Positions 17,332 through 25,248 of a stretch of DNA of 64,000 nucleotides are shown here, one piece after another. Positions within the stretch are counted from its first letter, which is position 1. Each line of letters opens with the position of its first letter. The DNA lies in NCBI RefSeq assembly GCF_018881605.1, contig NZ_JACVPZ010000001.1, forward strand, positions 62,001-126,000. The letters are read 5' to 3'. A program made the position numbers and the translations under genes. The notes below the pieces were generated by a model. That model ran no database searches. It saw nothing but the letters and a program-made list of their open reading frames with translations, and was not told the DNA's origin. This DNA is from Polynucleobacter sp. UB-Tiil-W10. GTDB lineage: Bacteria; Pseudomonadota; Gammaproteobacteria; Burkholderiales; Burkholderiaceae.

Positions 17332-17625
17332 ATGAAGAATCTGGTCATTAGCCCTGCTATTAAAGAAAAGCTGCTCCAAAAACATAGCTTAAGCAGAAAT
17401 GATGTTGAACAGTGCTTTATGAATAGAACGCGCTCTTACCTAATGGATAATAGGCTAAATCATGTAACAGACCCTCCAACCGAATGGTTTATCGCAGAGA
17501 ATAATCGCGGATTACTTATTAAAGTGGTATTCGTATTTGATGATGGAATTATCTATTTAAAAAGTGCATTTCCACCAAATTTAACAGAAATTAGTATATA
17601 CAATACAATATCAATACCTTACTAA
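17332..17625 (+). CDS. Putative toxin of a BrnT/RelE-like toxin-antitoxin pair
   Basis: 97 residues, start preceded by AAGGTGAG. The pattern K-x-L-x-x-K-H-x-L-x-x-x-D-V-E-Q-C-F, then D-P-P-T-E-W-F-I-A-x-x-N-x-G-x-L-I-K-V-V-F, then I-Y-L-K-S-A-F-P-P-N belongs to a family often labelled ADP-ribosyl-(dinitrogen reductase) hydrolase. Nothing in its size or residues supports that enzyme name. The length, the beta-strand-rich C-terminal half and the adjacent ribbon-helix-helix-like partner gene instead suggest a RelE/BrnT-like toxin. The partner starts 55 bp downstream on the same strand. Confidence 0.7.
   Translation: MKNLVISPAIKEKLLQKHSLSRNDVEQCFMNRTRSYLMDNRLNHVTDPPTEWFIAENNRGLLIKVVFVFDDGIIYLKSAFPPNLTEISIYNTISIPY
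17594..17606 (+). repeat. Copy 2 of 13-bp direct repeat GTATATACAATAC
   Basis: Identical to 17307-17319. It lies within the last codons of the toxin-like gene and about 75 bp upstream of the partner antitoxin gene, where a second promoter or operator would be expected. Confidence 0.6.
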
Positions 17626-17680
17626 AAATGTCATTTCTTATGAATCGAACAATTATTAAAGCTTATAAGCGAGGAAAGCG

Positions 17681-18031
17681 ATGATCGCAAAAACAAAGAA
17701 GGCAATGATTCAAAACACTGCTGAGGCTTGGGAAAATGGTGAATTCGGTATGGATATCAAATACGCCAGAGCAGCAAATAAGAAAATTGGGGCTCAAATA
17801 GATGAGGCCTTAGGGCTACAGATGATCTCCATTCGCCTCGAAAAGGAACTAATTGAATCCTACAAGCTCTTAGGTACAAAGTATGACATGGGCTATCAGC
17901 CTCTCATGCGCGAGGCTTTAAAGCGATTTGTTGAAGGTGAATTTAAGATGATTGCAAGTGAGGTCCTTGAAAAGCAAAACGCAGCTAAGCCAAAAGCGAA
18001 TGCCATCAGAAAGATGAAAAAAGCTGCTTAA
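17681..18031 (+). CDS. Putative antitoxin, ribbon-helix-helix/BrnA-like
   Basis: 116 residues. The central segment M-I-S-I-R-L-E-K-E-L-I-E-S-Y-K-L-L-G-T followed by G-Y-Q-P-L-M-R-E-A-L is the usual ribbon-helix-helix pattern of CopG/BrnA-type antitoxins that lie beside BrnT-like toxins. The C-terminal tail is lysine- and alanine-rich. A GCGAGGAAAGCG Shine-Dalgarno precedes the ATG at 17681. It is expected to bind the product of the upstream gene and repress the pair. It converges with the helicase gene with a 4-bp gap. Confidence 0.72.
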   Translation: MIAKTKKAMIQNTAEAWENGEFGMDIKYARAANKKIGAQIDEALGLQMISIRLEKELIESYKLLGTKYDMGYQPLMREALKRFVEGEFKMIASEVLEKQNAAKPKANAIRKMKKAA

Positions 18032-18035
18032 AACT

Positions 18036-19364
18036 TTATTTAGTAGGCAAGCAATTCATATAAAAACGCTTGATCTCTTGATCACAACTTACATCTCTTG
18101 GCTCAATAGGTCTTTGAAGAGAGATGCCTTCGATCGTTTTGCAACGACTTAAGGCAACATAGACCTGCCCTGAAGCAAATGCTCCTGATGAGAGGTCGAC
18201 TTTTACTTTATCAAGGGTTTTACCTTGGCTCTTATGAATAGTGACCGCCCAGGCTAGCATCAACGGAATCTGCACATAAGTACCGATGATGCTGGGAGAG
18301 ATTTTTCCAGACATCATGTCATGGTCGTAGCGATAAGATTCCCACTGATGACCGGTCACTTCAACCGTATTTGAGTAAGGGCCGTTTTGAACCATGACCT
18401 TTACTTTATCAGGCAGCATTTCACGCACTACGCCAATCGTGCCATTCACCCAGCGTTTCGGAAAACCTGGATCTGTGGCCGTGAACATTACCTTTGCCCC
18501 CACCTTTAAGGCAAGATTATTCACTGAAGGTAAATTGCGTTCATCAATATTAAATTTACCGGTCGTTTTACCGGTATAGACTTTGACATCAGCAGTAATG
18601 GCACGCAACCCTGCCCCATTAATTTGATCAGCTCGCGCATTGGTAGTTGTTAAGGTAATCGTCTGCTCATCAACCTCTGCATCCTTTTTGAAGCACTGTG
18701 TATTTAACGTATCGATAGCCTCGTCAATATCTTGATTGATTCGTATGCGATTGAGCAAACTTGCAAAATGTTCATCTTTTTGGCGAAAGATTTTGGAGAG
18801 CTCGACCATCGTGACATCTTTTCGATGCAGGGCCATGGCGCAAAAGAAATAAGGTCCTTCGTAACCGCGCTCAGATAGAACCTGCATATCACTACTAGAA
18901 ACTACAGGAGGCAACTGAAATAAGTCGCCCACAAACATTACTTGGATACCACCAAAGGGCTTTCCTTTTTGCGGACCATTTTCGCGCAAGAATAAATCCA
19001 TGGCATCGACTACATCCGCACGCACCATCGAGATCTCATCAATGATGAGTAAGCGAATGTCTTTATAGAGACGTTTATCGCGCAGTGGCTTGATGTCTTC
19101 TTCGGGAAATATTAAACGTGGTGGCAAGCGGAAAAAGGAATGAATCGTCACCCCTTTTACTTGCAAAGCGGCCACCCCTGTTGGGGCTACAACTACAACA
19201 TTGCCGGGAATGGCTTCTCGCAGATAGCCGATTAAGGTGGTTTTGCCTGTACCCGCTTTACCGCTCACAAAGATATAGGGATCGTGACGCTCGATTGCTT
19301 CAATGACCGCCTGGTAATCAGGGGTAACTTCGATCTCGGATGAATCTATAGCGGGATTAGTCAT
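18036..19364 (-). CDS. Pif1/RecD-like superfamily 1 helicase
   Basis: 442 residues. Motif I (Walker A) is G-K-A-G-T-G-K-T-T at 35-43, motif II is L-L-I-I-D-E-I-S-M, motif III is F-V-G-D-L-F-Q-L-P-P, and the C-terminal motif is A-W-A-V-T-I-H-K-S-Q-G with V-A-L-S-R-C. This is the PIF1-like layout, a 5'-3' DNA helicase that acts on forks, G-quadruplexes or R-loops in eukaryotes; the bacterial role is less clear. It stands alone in its strand unit, 3 bp downstream of the FGE-fold gene. No phage genes surround it. Confidence 0.85.
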   Translation of the reverse strand: MTNPAIDSSEIEVTPDYQAVIEAIERHDPYIFVSGKAGTGKTTLIGYLREAIPGNVVVVAPTGVAALQVKGVTIHSFFRLPPRLIFPEEDIKPLRDKRLYKDIRLLIIDEISMVRADVVDAMDLFLRENGPQKGKPFGGIQVMFVGDLFQLPPVVSSSDMQVLSERGYEGPYFFCAMALHRKDVTMVELSKIFRQKDEHFASLLNRIRINQDIDEAIDTLNTQCFKKDAEVDEQTITLTTTNARADQINGAGLRAITADVKVYTGKTTGKFNIDERNLPSVNNLALKVGAKVMFTATDPGFPKRWVNGTIGVVREMLPDKVKVMVQNGPYSNTVEVTGHQWESYRYDHDMMSGKISPSIIGTYVQIPLMLAWAVTIHKSQGKTLDKVKVDLSSGAFASGQVYVALSRCKTIEGISLQRPIEPRDVSCDQEIKRFYMNCLPTK

Positions 19365-19367
19365 TCC

Positions 19368-20153
19368 CTATTGTTTCACGGCATCAACTACACACCGAAA
19401 TCCAATGTAAACCACAGCAATATCGCCTGGTTTTGATTCCACATCAGACTCTTGCTGTCTTTCTGGTCCGTACCACCACGAAGCACCACGAGTGATATAC
19501 CCGCCATTGCGCTCGGTTGCCGTCCACTCCCAAACATTGCCGCCCATATCGAACATGCCATTGACGCCTGGCTTGGTTGTTTTAGTGGTGACATGTCCTG
19601 CACCGCGATTGAGTGCGCCGGCAGGAGCTAAACCCTTGTAGTCGCCGCAACCACTTAAGCAATGAGAAACTGCTGGGGTACTGCCACCTGGAAAGGGATA
19701 GCGCTGTCCTTTGATATATCCCGCAGGAGGATTGTTTCTTTGCTCCAAGAATGCGGCTGATGTCCACTCAGCTTCAGTCGGTAAGCGCTTGTCGTAGAAG
19801 CGACAGATAGACTGTGCCTCTTTTTGATTGAGATGTACTGCAGGCTCTAGATCACCAGCAGCAACTCCATATGGCGTTCTCCAAGTCCATCCCGGTTTTT
19901 GTACAAAACCACCCTCATAAGAGAGGCCGCCACCTTTTTTCTCTGCAGCGCTGACAAAACCAGTCGACGATGAAAATACTTTAACGTCAGCGATATTCAT
20001 CTCGGTTTGATCCCAAATCACATTGCCTATCTGTATTGTTGGAATAGAGGATGCAGGGGCGCTTTTGCTAGCCGAAGATCTCAGCATAAAAAAGAGTGCA
20101 ACAACGGTTAGCAAAACACCGAAAAGAATAGAAGCAATGTCGAACTTTTTCAT
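19368..20153 (-). CDS. Membrane-anchored FGE-sulfatase (SUMF1) fold protein lacking the catalytic cysteines
   Basis: 261 residues from the ATG at 20153 (an ATG at 20168 adds five). One N-terminal transmembrane segment (about 7-25) is followed by a periplasmic domain. R-L-P-T-E-A-E-W, G-M-F-D-M-G-G-N-V-W-E-W, R-G-A-S-W-W and G-F-R-C-V identify the formylglycine-generating-enzyme fold. True FGEs have two active-site cysteines five residues apart before the final G-F-R-C; here that stretch (Y-G-P-E-R-Q-Q-E-S-D) has none. It is therefore probably a binding or structural member, not a sulfatase activator. It begins just after the tRNA-His terminator, so its own promoter is unclear. Confidence 0.82.
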   Translation of the reverse strand: MKKFDIASILFGVLLTVVALFFMLRSSASKSAPASSIPTIQIGNVIWDQTEMNIADVKVFSSSTGFVSAAEKKGGGLSYEGGFVQKPGWTWRTPYGVAAGDLEPAVHLNQKEAQSICRFYDKRLPTEAEWTSAAFLEQRNNPPAGYIKGQRYPFPGGSTPAVSHCLSGCGDYKGLAPAGALNRGAGHVTTKTTKPGVNGMFDMGGNVWEWTATERNGGYITRGASWWYGPERQQESDVESKPGDIAVVYIGFRCVVDAVKQ

Positions 20154-20174
20154 GGTATTCAATCCCATAGAAAA

Positions 20175-20198
20175 AGCTCCTCGAGGGAGCTTTTAATG
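20175..20198 (-). terminator. Rho-independent terminator downstream of tRNA-His
   Basis: On the minus strand the sequence reads AAAAGCTCC(C)TCGA GGAGCTTTTT: a nine-base-pair stem, a short loop and a U run. It follows the 3' end of tRNA-His by about eight bases and ends just before the FGE-fold gene start. Confidence 0.75.
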
Positions 20199-20205
20199 AA
20201 TATTT

Positions 20206-20281
20206 TGGGGCGAACGACGGGGCTCGAACCCGCGACAACCAGAATCACAATCTGGGACTCTACCAACTGAGCTACGTCCGC
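20206..20281 (-). tRNA. tRNA-His (GTG anticodon)
   Basis: Reading the minus strand from 20281: acceptor GCGGACG pairs with CGTTCGC at the 3' side, with the extra G(-1) encoded at 20282 facing the C discriminator. The D arm has AGCTCAGTTGGTAGAG. The anticodon loop ATTGTGATT gives GTG, which decodes His. The T arm has GGTTCGAGC, and the 3' CCA is encoded. All stems close with only G-U exceptions. Confidence 0.96.
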
Positions 20282-20346
20282 CATAGTAGACCTGAGATTA
20301 TAGCTTTTAGACCAAAACCCTGTCAAAAATGGCTTAAATGGCCTAT

Positions 20347-21429
20347 CTAGACCACCTCAAATTCAAAAGCAGCCCAATCTCCCAAGGTTAGGCTGGCATC
20401 GATGAAGAAATCCACAATCGCCGCCTTACTCTGAACTTTAGCCAAGGCATGGTGATCAGAGAGCCTCTGACGCCAATAACGTGAGCCTGCCCTGCCATGG
20501 GCCAAACCCAAAATGTGCCTTGTAAAAGCCCCAATGTAAAAGGGTTTGCCTTTCCCTTGGCACTCATCAAACCATGCTTGCACTTGCTTCACTAATGCGA
20601 TCTGAATACGATGCCATTCTGTCTCGCTGAAGAGATAACCAGCTGCGTCACCGTTGGTGTTAATCATGTCATCCCAACCTAAGAGCAGGGCTGGAAAGTG
20701 ATATGCGGCTCTTCCCACCATGAAACCATCAAAGTCATCCCAATGACCGGCGATTTGCTCATTGGTTTCTAAACCACCATTCAGCAAGACCTTGAGATTT
20801 GGAAATTGCTTTTGCGCATCCAGTCTGAGTTTTGCTGCCACCTCGTAACGCAATGGCGGTTTACTGCGATTCTCTTTAGGTGATAAACCCTTCAGCACAG
20901 CATTGCGTGCATGTATCGTTACCTGACTGGCCCCAGCATCAGCCACGGCGAGAATAAAGTTGAGTGCAAATTGGTAATCTGCTTCAGAGTGAGCAGCATC
21001 CATCGAATCTAAACCCAATCGATGCTTGACGGAGATTGGGATGTCTACTGCAGCCTTCATGGATCGCACACACTCAGCTACCAAATGAGGTTCAGCCATT
21101 AAACAAGCGCCAAATGCACCACGTTGCACACGCTCAGATGGGCAGCCACAGTTCAGATCAATTTCATCATAGCCCCACTGCTGAGCTAGGTCAGAAGACT
21201 TTGCTAAATCAGACGGCTCTGAACCCCCAAGCTGGAGCACAACAGGGTGTTGATCTTGTGAATAATCCAAATGGCGTGGAACATCGCCATGCAGAAGTGC
21301 GCCAGTAGTTACCATCTCGGTATATAAAACCGCCTCTTTTGTCAGAGTGCGATGAAAGGATCGGCAATGGCGATCGGTCCATTCCATCATTGGAGCAACG
21401 GCTAACCTCTTCTTGTTTTTAGTTTCCAC
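20347..21429 (-). CDS. dusA: tRNA-dihydrouridine synthase A
   Basis: 360 residues, FMN-dependent. N-terminal V-A-P-M-M-E-W-T-D-R-H-C, then N-C-G-C-P-S-E-R-V-Q-R-G and G-A-C109-L-M, with C109 the proton-donating cysteine of the Dus family. G-R-A-A-Y-H-F-P marks the DusA subgroup. It reduces U20/U20a in the tRNA D-loop. The annotated start is a GTG; the next Met is residue 14 and would remove the first beta strand. It lies just upstream of tRNA-His on the same strand. Confidence 0.93.
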   Translation of the reverse strand: METKNKKRLAVAPMMEWTDRHCRSFHRTLTKEAVLYTEMVTTGALLHGDVPRHLDYSQDQHPVVLQLGGSEPSDLAKSSDLAQQWGYDEIDLNCGCPSERVQRGAFGACLMAEPHLVAECVRSMKAAVDIPISVKHRLGLDSMDAAHSEADYQFALNFILAVADAGASQVTIHARNAVLKGLSPKENRSKPPLRYEVAAKLRLDAQKQFPNLKVLLNGGLETNEQIAGHWDDFDGFMVGRAAYHFPALLLGWDDMINTNGDAAGYLFSETEWHRIQIALVKQVQAWFDECQGKGKPFYIGAFTRHILGLAHGRAGSRYWRQRLSDHHALAKVQSKAAIVDFFIDASLTLGDWAAFEFEVV

Positions 21430-21642
21430 AGACAGTTCAGCTTAATGATTGATTACCGAATATTTTAGTTTGATTTATGTCTGGGCTAAGTAAATCTTGA
21501 GCACCAGAGTAATTTAAAAAAATGGTCGCGGAAGAAATTTTATGTGGATAATTTAAGGCGCTGTCCTAGATACTTTAATTATTCCTAAATTCATCGTATT
21601 TTTTTGCAAATGAAACATTTACCGTTGCAGGCCTTTCTAGTT

Positions 21643-22851
21643 TTAAGACTTTTGATACTTAAAAGCTTGATTTAAAAAGTGCTGATAATCTGTTGTCACC
21701 GCTAAATCCACACCTCTATCGAGCGATCCAGCGCTTAAACCCGGCCATTGCCCCAATAATTGACCACCGGGAACGTTGCTCCCCATGATTAAACCTAAAG
21801 AACCGTGACCGTGATCGGTACCATTACTTCTATTCGAGCGTAAGCGCCTTCCGAACTCTGTCATCACGACTAATGTGTAAGGCTGATTTTTTTCTTCCAT
21901 ATCTTGCGCAAATGCTGCTAGGCTATTACTCAGATTTTTAATGTGTCCATTAAGTCTTCCGGGTTGATTTTCGTGTGTGTCCCAGCCAGACTGATCAACC
22001 CAAGCATATTGAAGACTTACATTAGCATCAATTAATCTGGCAACAGAGCGCAAACCCACTCCAGGATCCGCATTTGGATAAGGAATTTTTCCAGAACTCT
22101 CATAGGGTATTACTTTTCCAGCACCCTTTCCAAGAGTTTGATTGATGAAATCTAAATTACTTAGATGATCTCTAATCCATGTTGATGCAATTGCATTTCC
22201 ATCGGCATTACATAAAGCGCTAAGAGCATTAAATCCATTCGCTCCATTTGGCAATGCAATGCCTCCCTGAATGTCTTTTACTGCAATCGCTCGATGAGCC
22301 CCCTGCATAGACCGCGGTAAATTATTATTCCCAGCGAATAATGGGATGGAATTTGCCTGAAAGCGAGTTTTGCTAATGACTTGTCTCGCCATCCAACCCA
22401 GGTCGTCAGGGAGGGAGTTCAGGGAGTTCACACCCCGCTCCATCATTTCTTGAGCCTCAAAGTGAGAGCGGGTTTCATCTTTAATTCCTATGGCATTCCA
22501 CACTATCAACTTTCGATCGGCGAAAAGACTAGCCAATGGTGATGCCTCAGGATGCCAATAAAAGATAGCATTTTCTGATTCTACTTTCCCGCCACTGGCA
22601 TCAATTGCAAAACGCATTTCAGGTGGTCTTGCAGCAATGAAATTCTCATCATTTAGCGGGGATAGAATAGCCAATCCATCAGCCCCTCCTCTCAGGAAGA
22701 CCACAATAAAAGGGTGAAGCATTTGTGGTGCCGCTAAAACGCCAATGGATTTTTTTGGAGACTGCGCAAAGGCAAGATCTTCAATGCCAGCAAAAGAGGT
22801 TGCTAGGCTGAACTTTAAAAATTCACGGCGGCTAATATAGTCAAAACTCAT
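21643..22851 (-). CDS. DUF1501 domain-containing Tat-exported protein
   Basis: 402 residues with a Tat leader S-R8-R9-E-F-L-K-F. The domain opens with V-V-F-L-R-G-G-A-D-G-L, and the later G-W-D-T-H, T-E-F-G-R-R and D-H-G-H-G-S are typical of DUF1501, a family with a sulfatase/alkaline-phosphatase-like core and possible metal ligands (the D-x-H and H-G-H residues). It is predicted periplasmic. Its start overlaps the DUF1800 gene stop by 4 bp (ATGA). The pair is widespread in bacteria with no established biochemical role. Confidence 0.88.
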   Translation of the reverse strand: MSFDYISRREFLKFSLATSFAGIEDLAFAQSPKKSIGVLAAPQMLHPFIVVFLRGGADGLAILSPLNDENFIAARPPEMRFAIDASGGKVESENAIFYWHPEASPLASLFADRKLIVWNAIGIKDETRSHFEAQEMMERGVNSLNSLPDDLGWMARQVISKTRFQANSIPLFAGNNNLPRSMQGAHRAIAVKDIQGGIALPNGANGFNALSALCNADGNAIASTWIRDHLSNLDFINQTLGKGAGKVIPYESSGKIPYPNADPGVGLRSVARLIDANVSLQYAWVDQSGWDTHENQPGRLNGHIKNLSNSLAAFAQDMEEKNQPYTLVVMTEFGRRLRSNRSNGTDHGHGSLGLIMGSNVPGGQLLGQWPGLSAGSLDRGVDLAVTTDYQHFLNQAFKYQKS

Positions 22852-24311
22852 GCTCGCTCCCCAGCAGAAAAATCTGGATCGATTGCTTCAGTTTGGAAGG
22901 AAGGCGCGCAAGCCAAATAACCCACCATTTTTCTAGCCACCCTAATATCGCTAAGACGCTCAGAGCCTATCAAATTTTGTGAACGCAGAAGCGCTTGTGA
23001 CAACTCAGGTCGCGACTGTCCAAATAATGGAGCTTCCCAAGTAGATAGAAGCTGGGTATATGTAGAACCAGAGCTTACATTTCTGAATGGGTTCCACTCC
23101 CCAGTACCCCACCAGTTTTCAGCAATACCCTGAATTAATGTCATTCTTTGTCTTAAATAGGCTGCAGATAAATTCCATTGCAATCCGTCTGGTGGGCCCT
23201 CGGGAGAAACCCAACCATACAGTGCGGGTCCCGCTGATTCAACTTGACCCATGATTTTTCCTTCTGATATATCAAAAGGTAAATTGATGGCATTAATAAA
23301 GGTCGCGGCAAGCCGCATTGGTTTCTTCACCTTTTGACGCCCCTCTTTTGGAGTAGAGAATGCCAGCTTGGCAATATGCTTAGAAAGTAGACCCAATTGA
23401 TTTTGTGCATGACGATTTTCGGTAAATACCGCCTGCGCACTTTGAACCATTTTTTCTGAAGGTTGATCATTAATCATGCGCTTGATTAATTTACGCATTA
23501 AGTAGCGTGCGGTAGCTGGATGATATGCACACAAATCCAATACTTTCTTGCCATCCTTCATGGGGCCACTGTAAGGATCAAATTCTGTTGCCAGAATTCT
23601 TTTCTGATAATTGTCGTGCCATGATTCGAGATAAACAAACTGCCCAGTTTTGGGTAAATTTTGGCCGCCGCCAATTCCTGCGCCATCCTCTACTGTCCAT
23701 CCAGTAAATGCCCTTGCAGCTTCATACACGTCTTGATCGATATAGCCCTTAGGTTTGCCCTGAAGTGCACCAGGCACTTCGCGCCATTGTGCATACAGAT
23801 TATTCATATAGGCATCTCGACCCAAAGTATGAAGCTCGAATAATTCTCTAGCGTAGTTTTCATTAGCACTGCCTGCTCGTGAGCTTTTGTTATTCAGGTA
23901 ATACAGCATGCAAGGGTGAGTGCTAGTAGCCTCCAGAAATTGTCGGAAATTACCAAAAGCATGTTTGCGAATTACCTCACTTTCCCAATGAGGCAAAAAT
24001 GCTCCGACATTTTGCTCATACCCATAAACCGAGAAATGATCTCTCCAAAAGCTAATCCACTCTTCTTCCCAGTGGCTTTTTGAGTGAATTGCTCTTAAAA
24101 GTGTAGCGGCCTGAATTTCTTTTCTAGGGCGCGATCTTTCTGGGGGCGGGATCAACTCATCCTTACCCGTATACTGAAATAAAGTAGTAATACTTGCGTT
24201 TAATAAACTCAGCGGCTTTAACTCATCAACAGCAGGATAGTCTCTACCATCCTTCAGCTTGCCTGCAGCATAGCGCTCCCTAAGAAGGGTTTGACTTAAA
24301 TCAATATTCAA
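22848..24311 (-). CDS. DUF1800 domain-containing protein, short N-terminus
   Basis: 487 residues. The DUF1800 hallmarks are F-W-R-D-H-F-S-V, N-E-N-Y-A-R-E-L-F-E-L-H-T-L-G and A-R-A-F-T-G-W. It starts at a TTG directly after a TAA and 8 nt after AAGGG. The N-terminus lacks a signal peptide and the usual H-x-L-x-R-x-G/T-F-G opening of the family, so it may be truncated relative to homologs. No such sequence was found upstream in other frames. It works with, and is translationally coupled to, the exported DUF1501 protein. Confidence 0.82.
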   Translation of the reverse strand: MNIDLSQTLLRERYAAGKLKDGRDYPAVDELKPLSLLNASITTLFQYTGKDELIPPPERSRPRKEIQAATLLRAIHSKSHWEEEWISFWRDHFSVYGYEQNVGAFLPHWESEVIRKHAFGNFRQFLEATSTHPCMLYYLNNKSSRAGSANENYARELFELHTLGRDAYMNNLYAQWREVPGALQGKPKGYIDQDVYEAARAFTGWTVEDGAGIGGGQNLPKTGQFVYLESWHDNYQKRILATEFDPYSGPMKDGKKVLDLCAYHPATARYLMRKLIKRMINDQPSEKMVQSAQAVFTENRHAQNQLGLLSKHIAKLAFSTPKEGRQKVKKPMRLAATFINAINLPFDISEGKIMGQVESAGPALYGWVSPEGPPDGLQWNLSAAYLRQRMTLIQGIAENWWGTGEWNPFRNVSSGSTYTQLLSTWEAPLFGQSRPELSQALLRSQNLIGSERLSDIRVARKMVGYLACAPSFQTEAIDPDFSAGERA

Positions 24312-24422
24312 TTACAGAGCCCTTAGCTAACTCACATATAAAAGTGATGAATCATCATGGGTGAGGTTGTATAAATCCTAATCCCAATCACCTTCTAAAA
24401 CAAGGGTGCTCCAAAAAGAAAA

Positions 24423-24444
24423 CCCCCACCATATCTGATGAGGG
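24423..24444 (-). terminator. Rho-independent terminator after the 86-aa gene
   Basis: The minus strand reads CCCTCATCA GATA TGGTGGGGG followed by TTTTCTTTTT. The nine-base stem uses a few G-U pairs and is followed by a U-rich tail. It separates the small-gene pair from the DUF1800/DUF1501 unit. Confidence 0.65.
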
Positions 24445-24469
24445 CTCACAATGTAATCACAGTTTTCTA

Positions 24470-24730
24470 TCAGCGCTTAGACAGCTTCGCCTCTAACTCA
24501 ACAGCTAGATCCAGAGCCCCCATATAACCAGACTTTAGATGATTCGGAAGATCGGGGTCACCCACCATTGCCCCCAAGGTTTCAACAAGGCTAAATACTA
24601 GGCCCTTAGCAGCGCCAGAAGCAATCGTATTATTGGCTACAGCTTCATCAATATGATTTACGGCATCCAAAAAATAATCATGTCCAGGGAGTCCGTCTGG
24701 ACCCAAAGGCTCTTGAACTTCATCTTTCAT
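24470..24730 (-). CDS. Hypothetical protein, 86 aa
   Basis: Unrecognised. The ATG at 24730 lies 8 nt after AAGGA and is preferred over a TTG at 24736. The predicted protein is soluble and helical: an N-terminal G-P-D-G-L-P-G-H-D-Y segment, then amphipathic helices with no cysteines, ending K-L-S-K-R. It follows the 127-aa gene by about 22 bp and is probably co-transcribed, with a terminator just downstream. Confidence 0.7.
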   Translation of the reverse strand: MKDEVQEPLGPDGLPGHDYFLDAVNHIDEAVANNTIASGAAKGLVFSLVETLGAMVGDPDLPNHLKSGYMGALDLAVELEAKLSKR

Positions 24731-24752
24731 TTTCAATATCCTTATTAGCTCT

Positions 24753-25136
24753 TTAAATCATCTGATCTGCTTTATAGAAAAACTTGCGCGCATATGCAAG
24801 AATTTCCTTATCGCTAGGATGGTCAACTGTTTCAACTCCAACGATTTTTTCTGCTACCTTGGCATCATGATGGTGGGCATGCTTGATTAATTCTAGTTTT
24901 GCAGAACCAGGTCCGAGAATCAAAATTTCTTTAGACTCATTTACAGCCTGAATGACTGAATGCAGATATTTGGAATCTAAGGCTACTCTACCGCTACCTA
25001 TTTCCCCACCCTTGTGATGCAAATGGGTATGAGTAGATTTGCTTCTAATTACTTCAGCTTCGCTGGCATCCTCACTTAAAAACATAACATGCGCTTCTTT
25101 GTGATCAATCCAAATAACTGCGTGATTTAATGACAT
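24753..25136 (-). CDS. eRF1-domain-3-like small protein (often named translational machinery protein)
   Basis: 127 residues with a clear AGGGAAGAT ribosome binding site. The pattern A-V-I-W-I-D-H-K-E-A-H-V near the start and I-L-I-L-G-P-G-S-A-K-L-E-L, then V-G-V-E-T-V-D-H-P-S-D, matches small proteobacterial proteins that resemble the third domain of eukaryotic release factor 1. A histidine-rich linker (H-T-H-L-H-H, H-A-H-H-H-D) could bind metal. The molecular role is unproven; a link to ribosome handling or stress is only inferred from the fold. Confidence 0.75.
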   Translation of the reverse strand: MSLNHAVIWIDHKEAHVMFLSEDASEAEVIRSKSTHTHLHHKGGEIGSGRVALDSKYLHSVIQAVNESKEILILGPGSAKLELIKHAHHHDAKVAEKIVGVETVDHPSDKEILAYARKFFYKADQMI

Positions 25137-25248
25137 ATCTTCCCTTATTGTTTTGAATAATTACTCTTTCAGCATACTCCCTGAGAGCTAGGAAAACTTG
25201 CAAACCGCTTGATATATGTCAAATTGGTCACGCCAAAGAATAGAAACC

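Noticed and set aside
17332..17625. ADP-ribosyl-(dinitrogen reductase) hydrolase, the label this family often carries
   Set aside because: Far too short for DraG, lacks its acidic metal ligands, and no nitrogenase genes are near.
18036..20153. Possible mobile or phage island, because of the helicase and adjacent TA genes
   Set aside because: No integrase, transposase, att-like repeats or phage structural genes; the tRNA-His has no 3' duplicate in the window.
19368..20153. True formylglycine-generating enzyme (sulfatase activator)
   Set aside because: The two catalytic cysteines before G-F-R-C are absent and no sulfatase gene is nearby.
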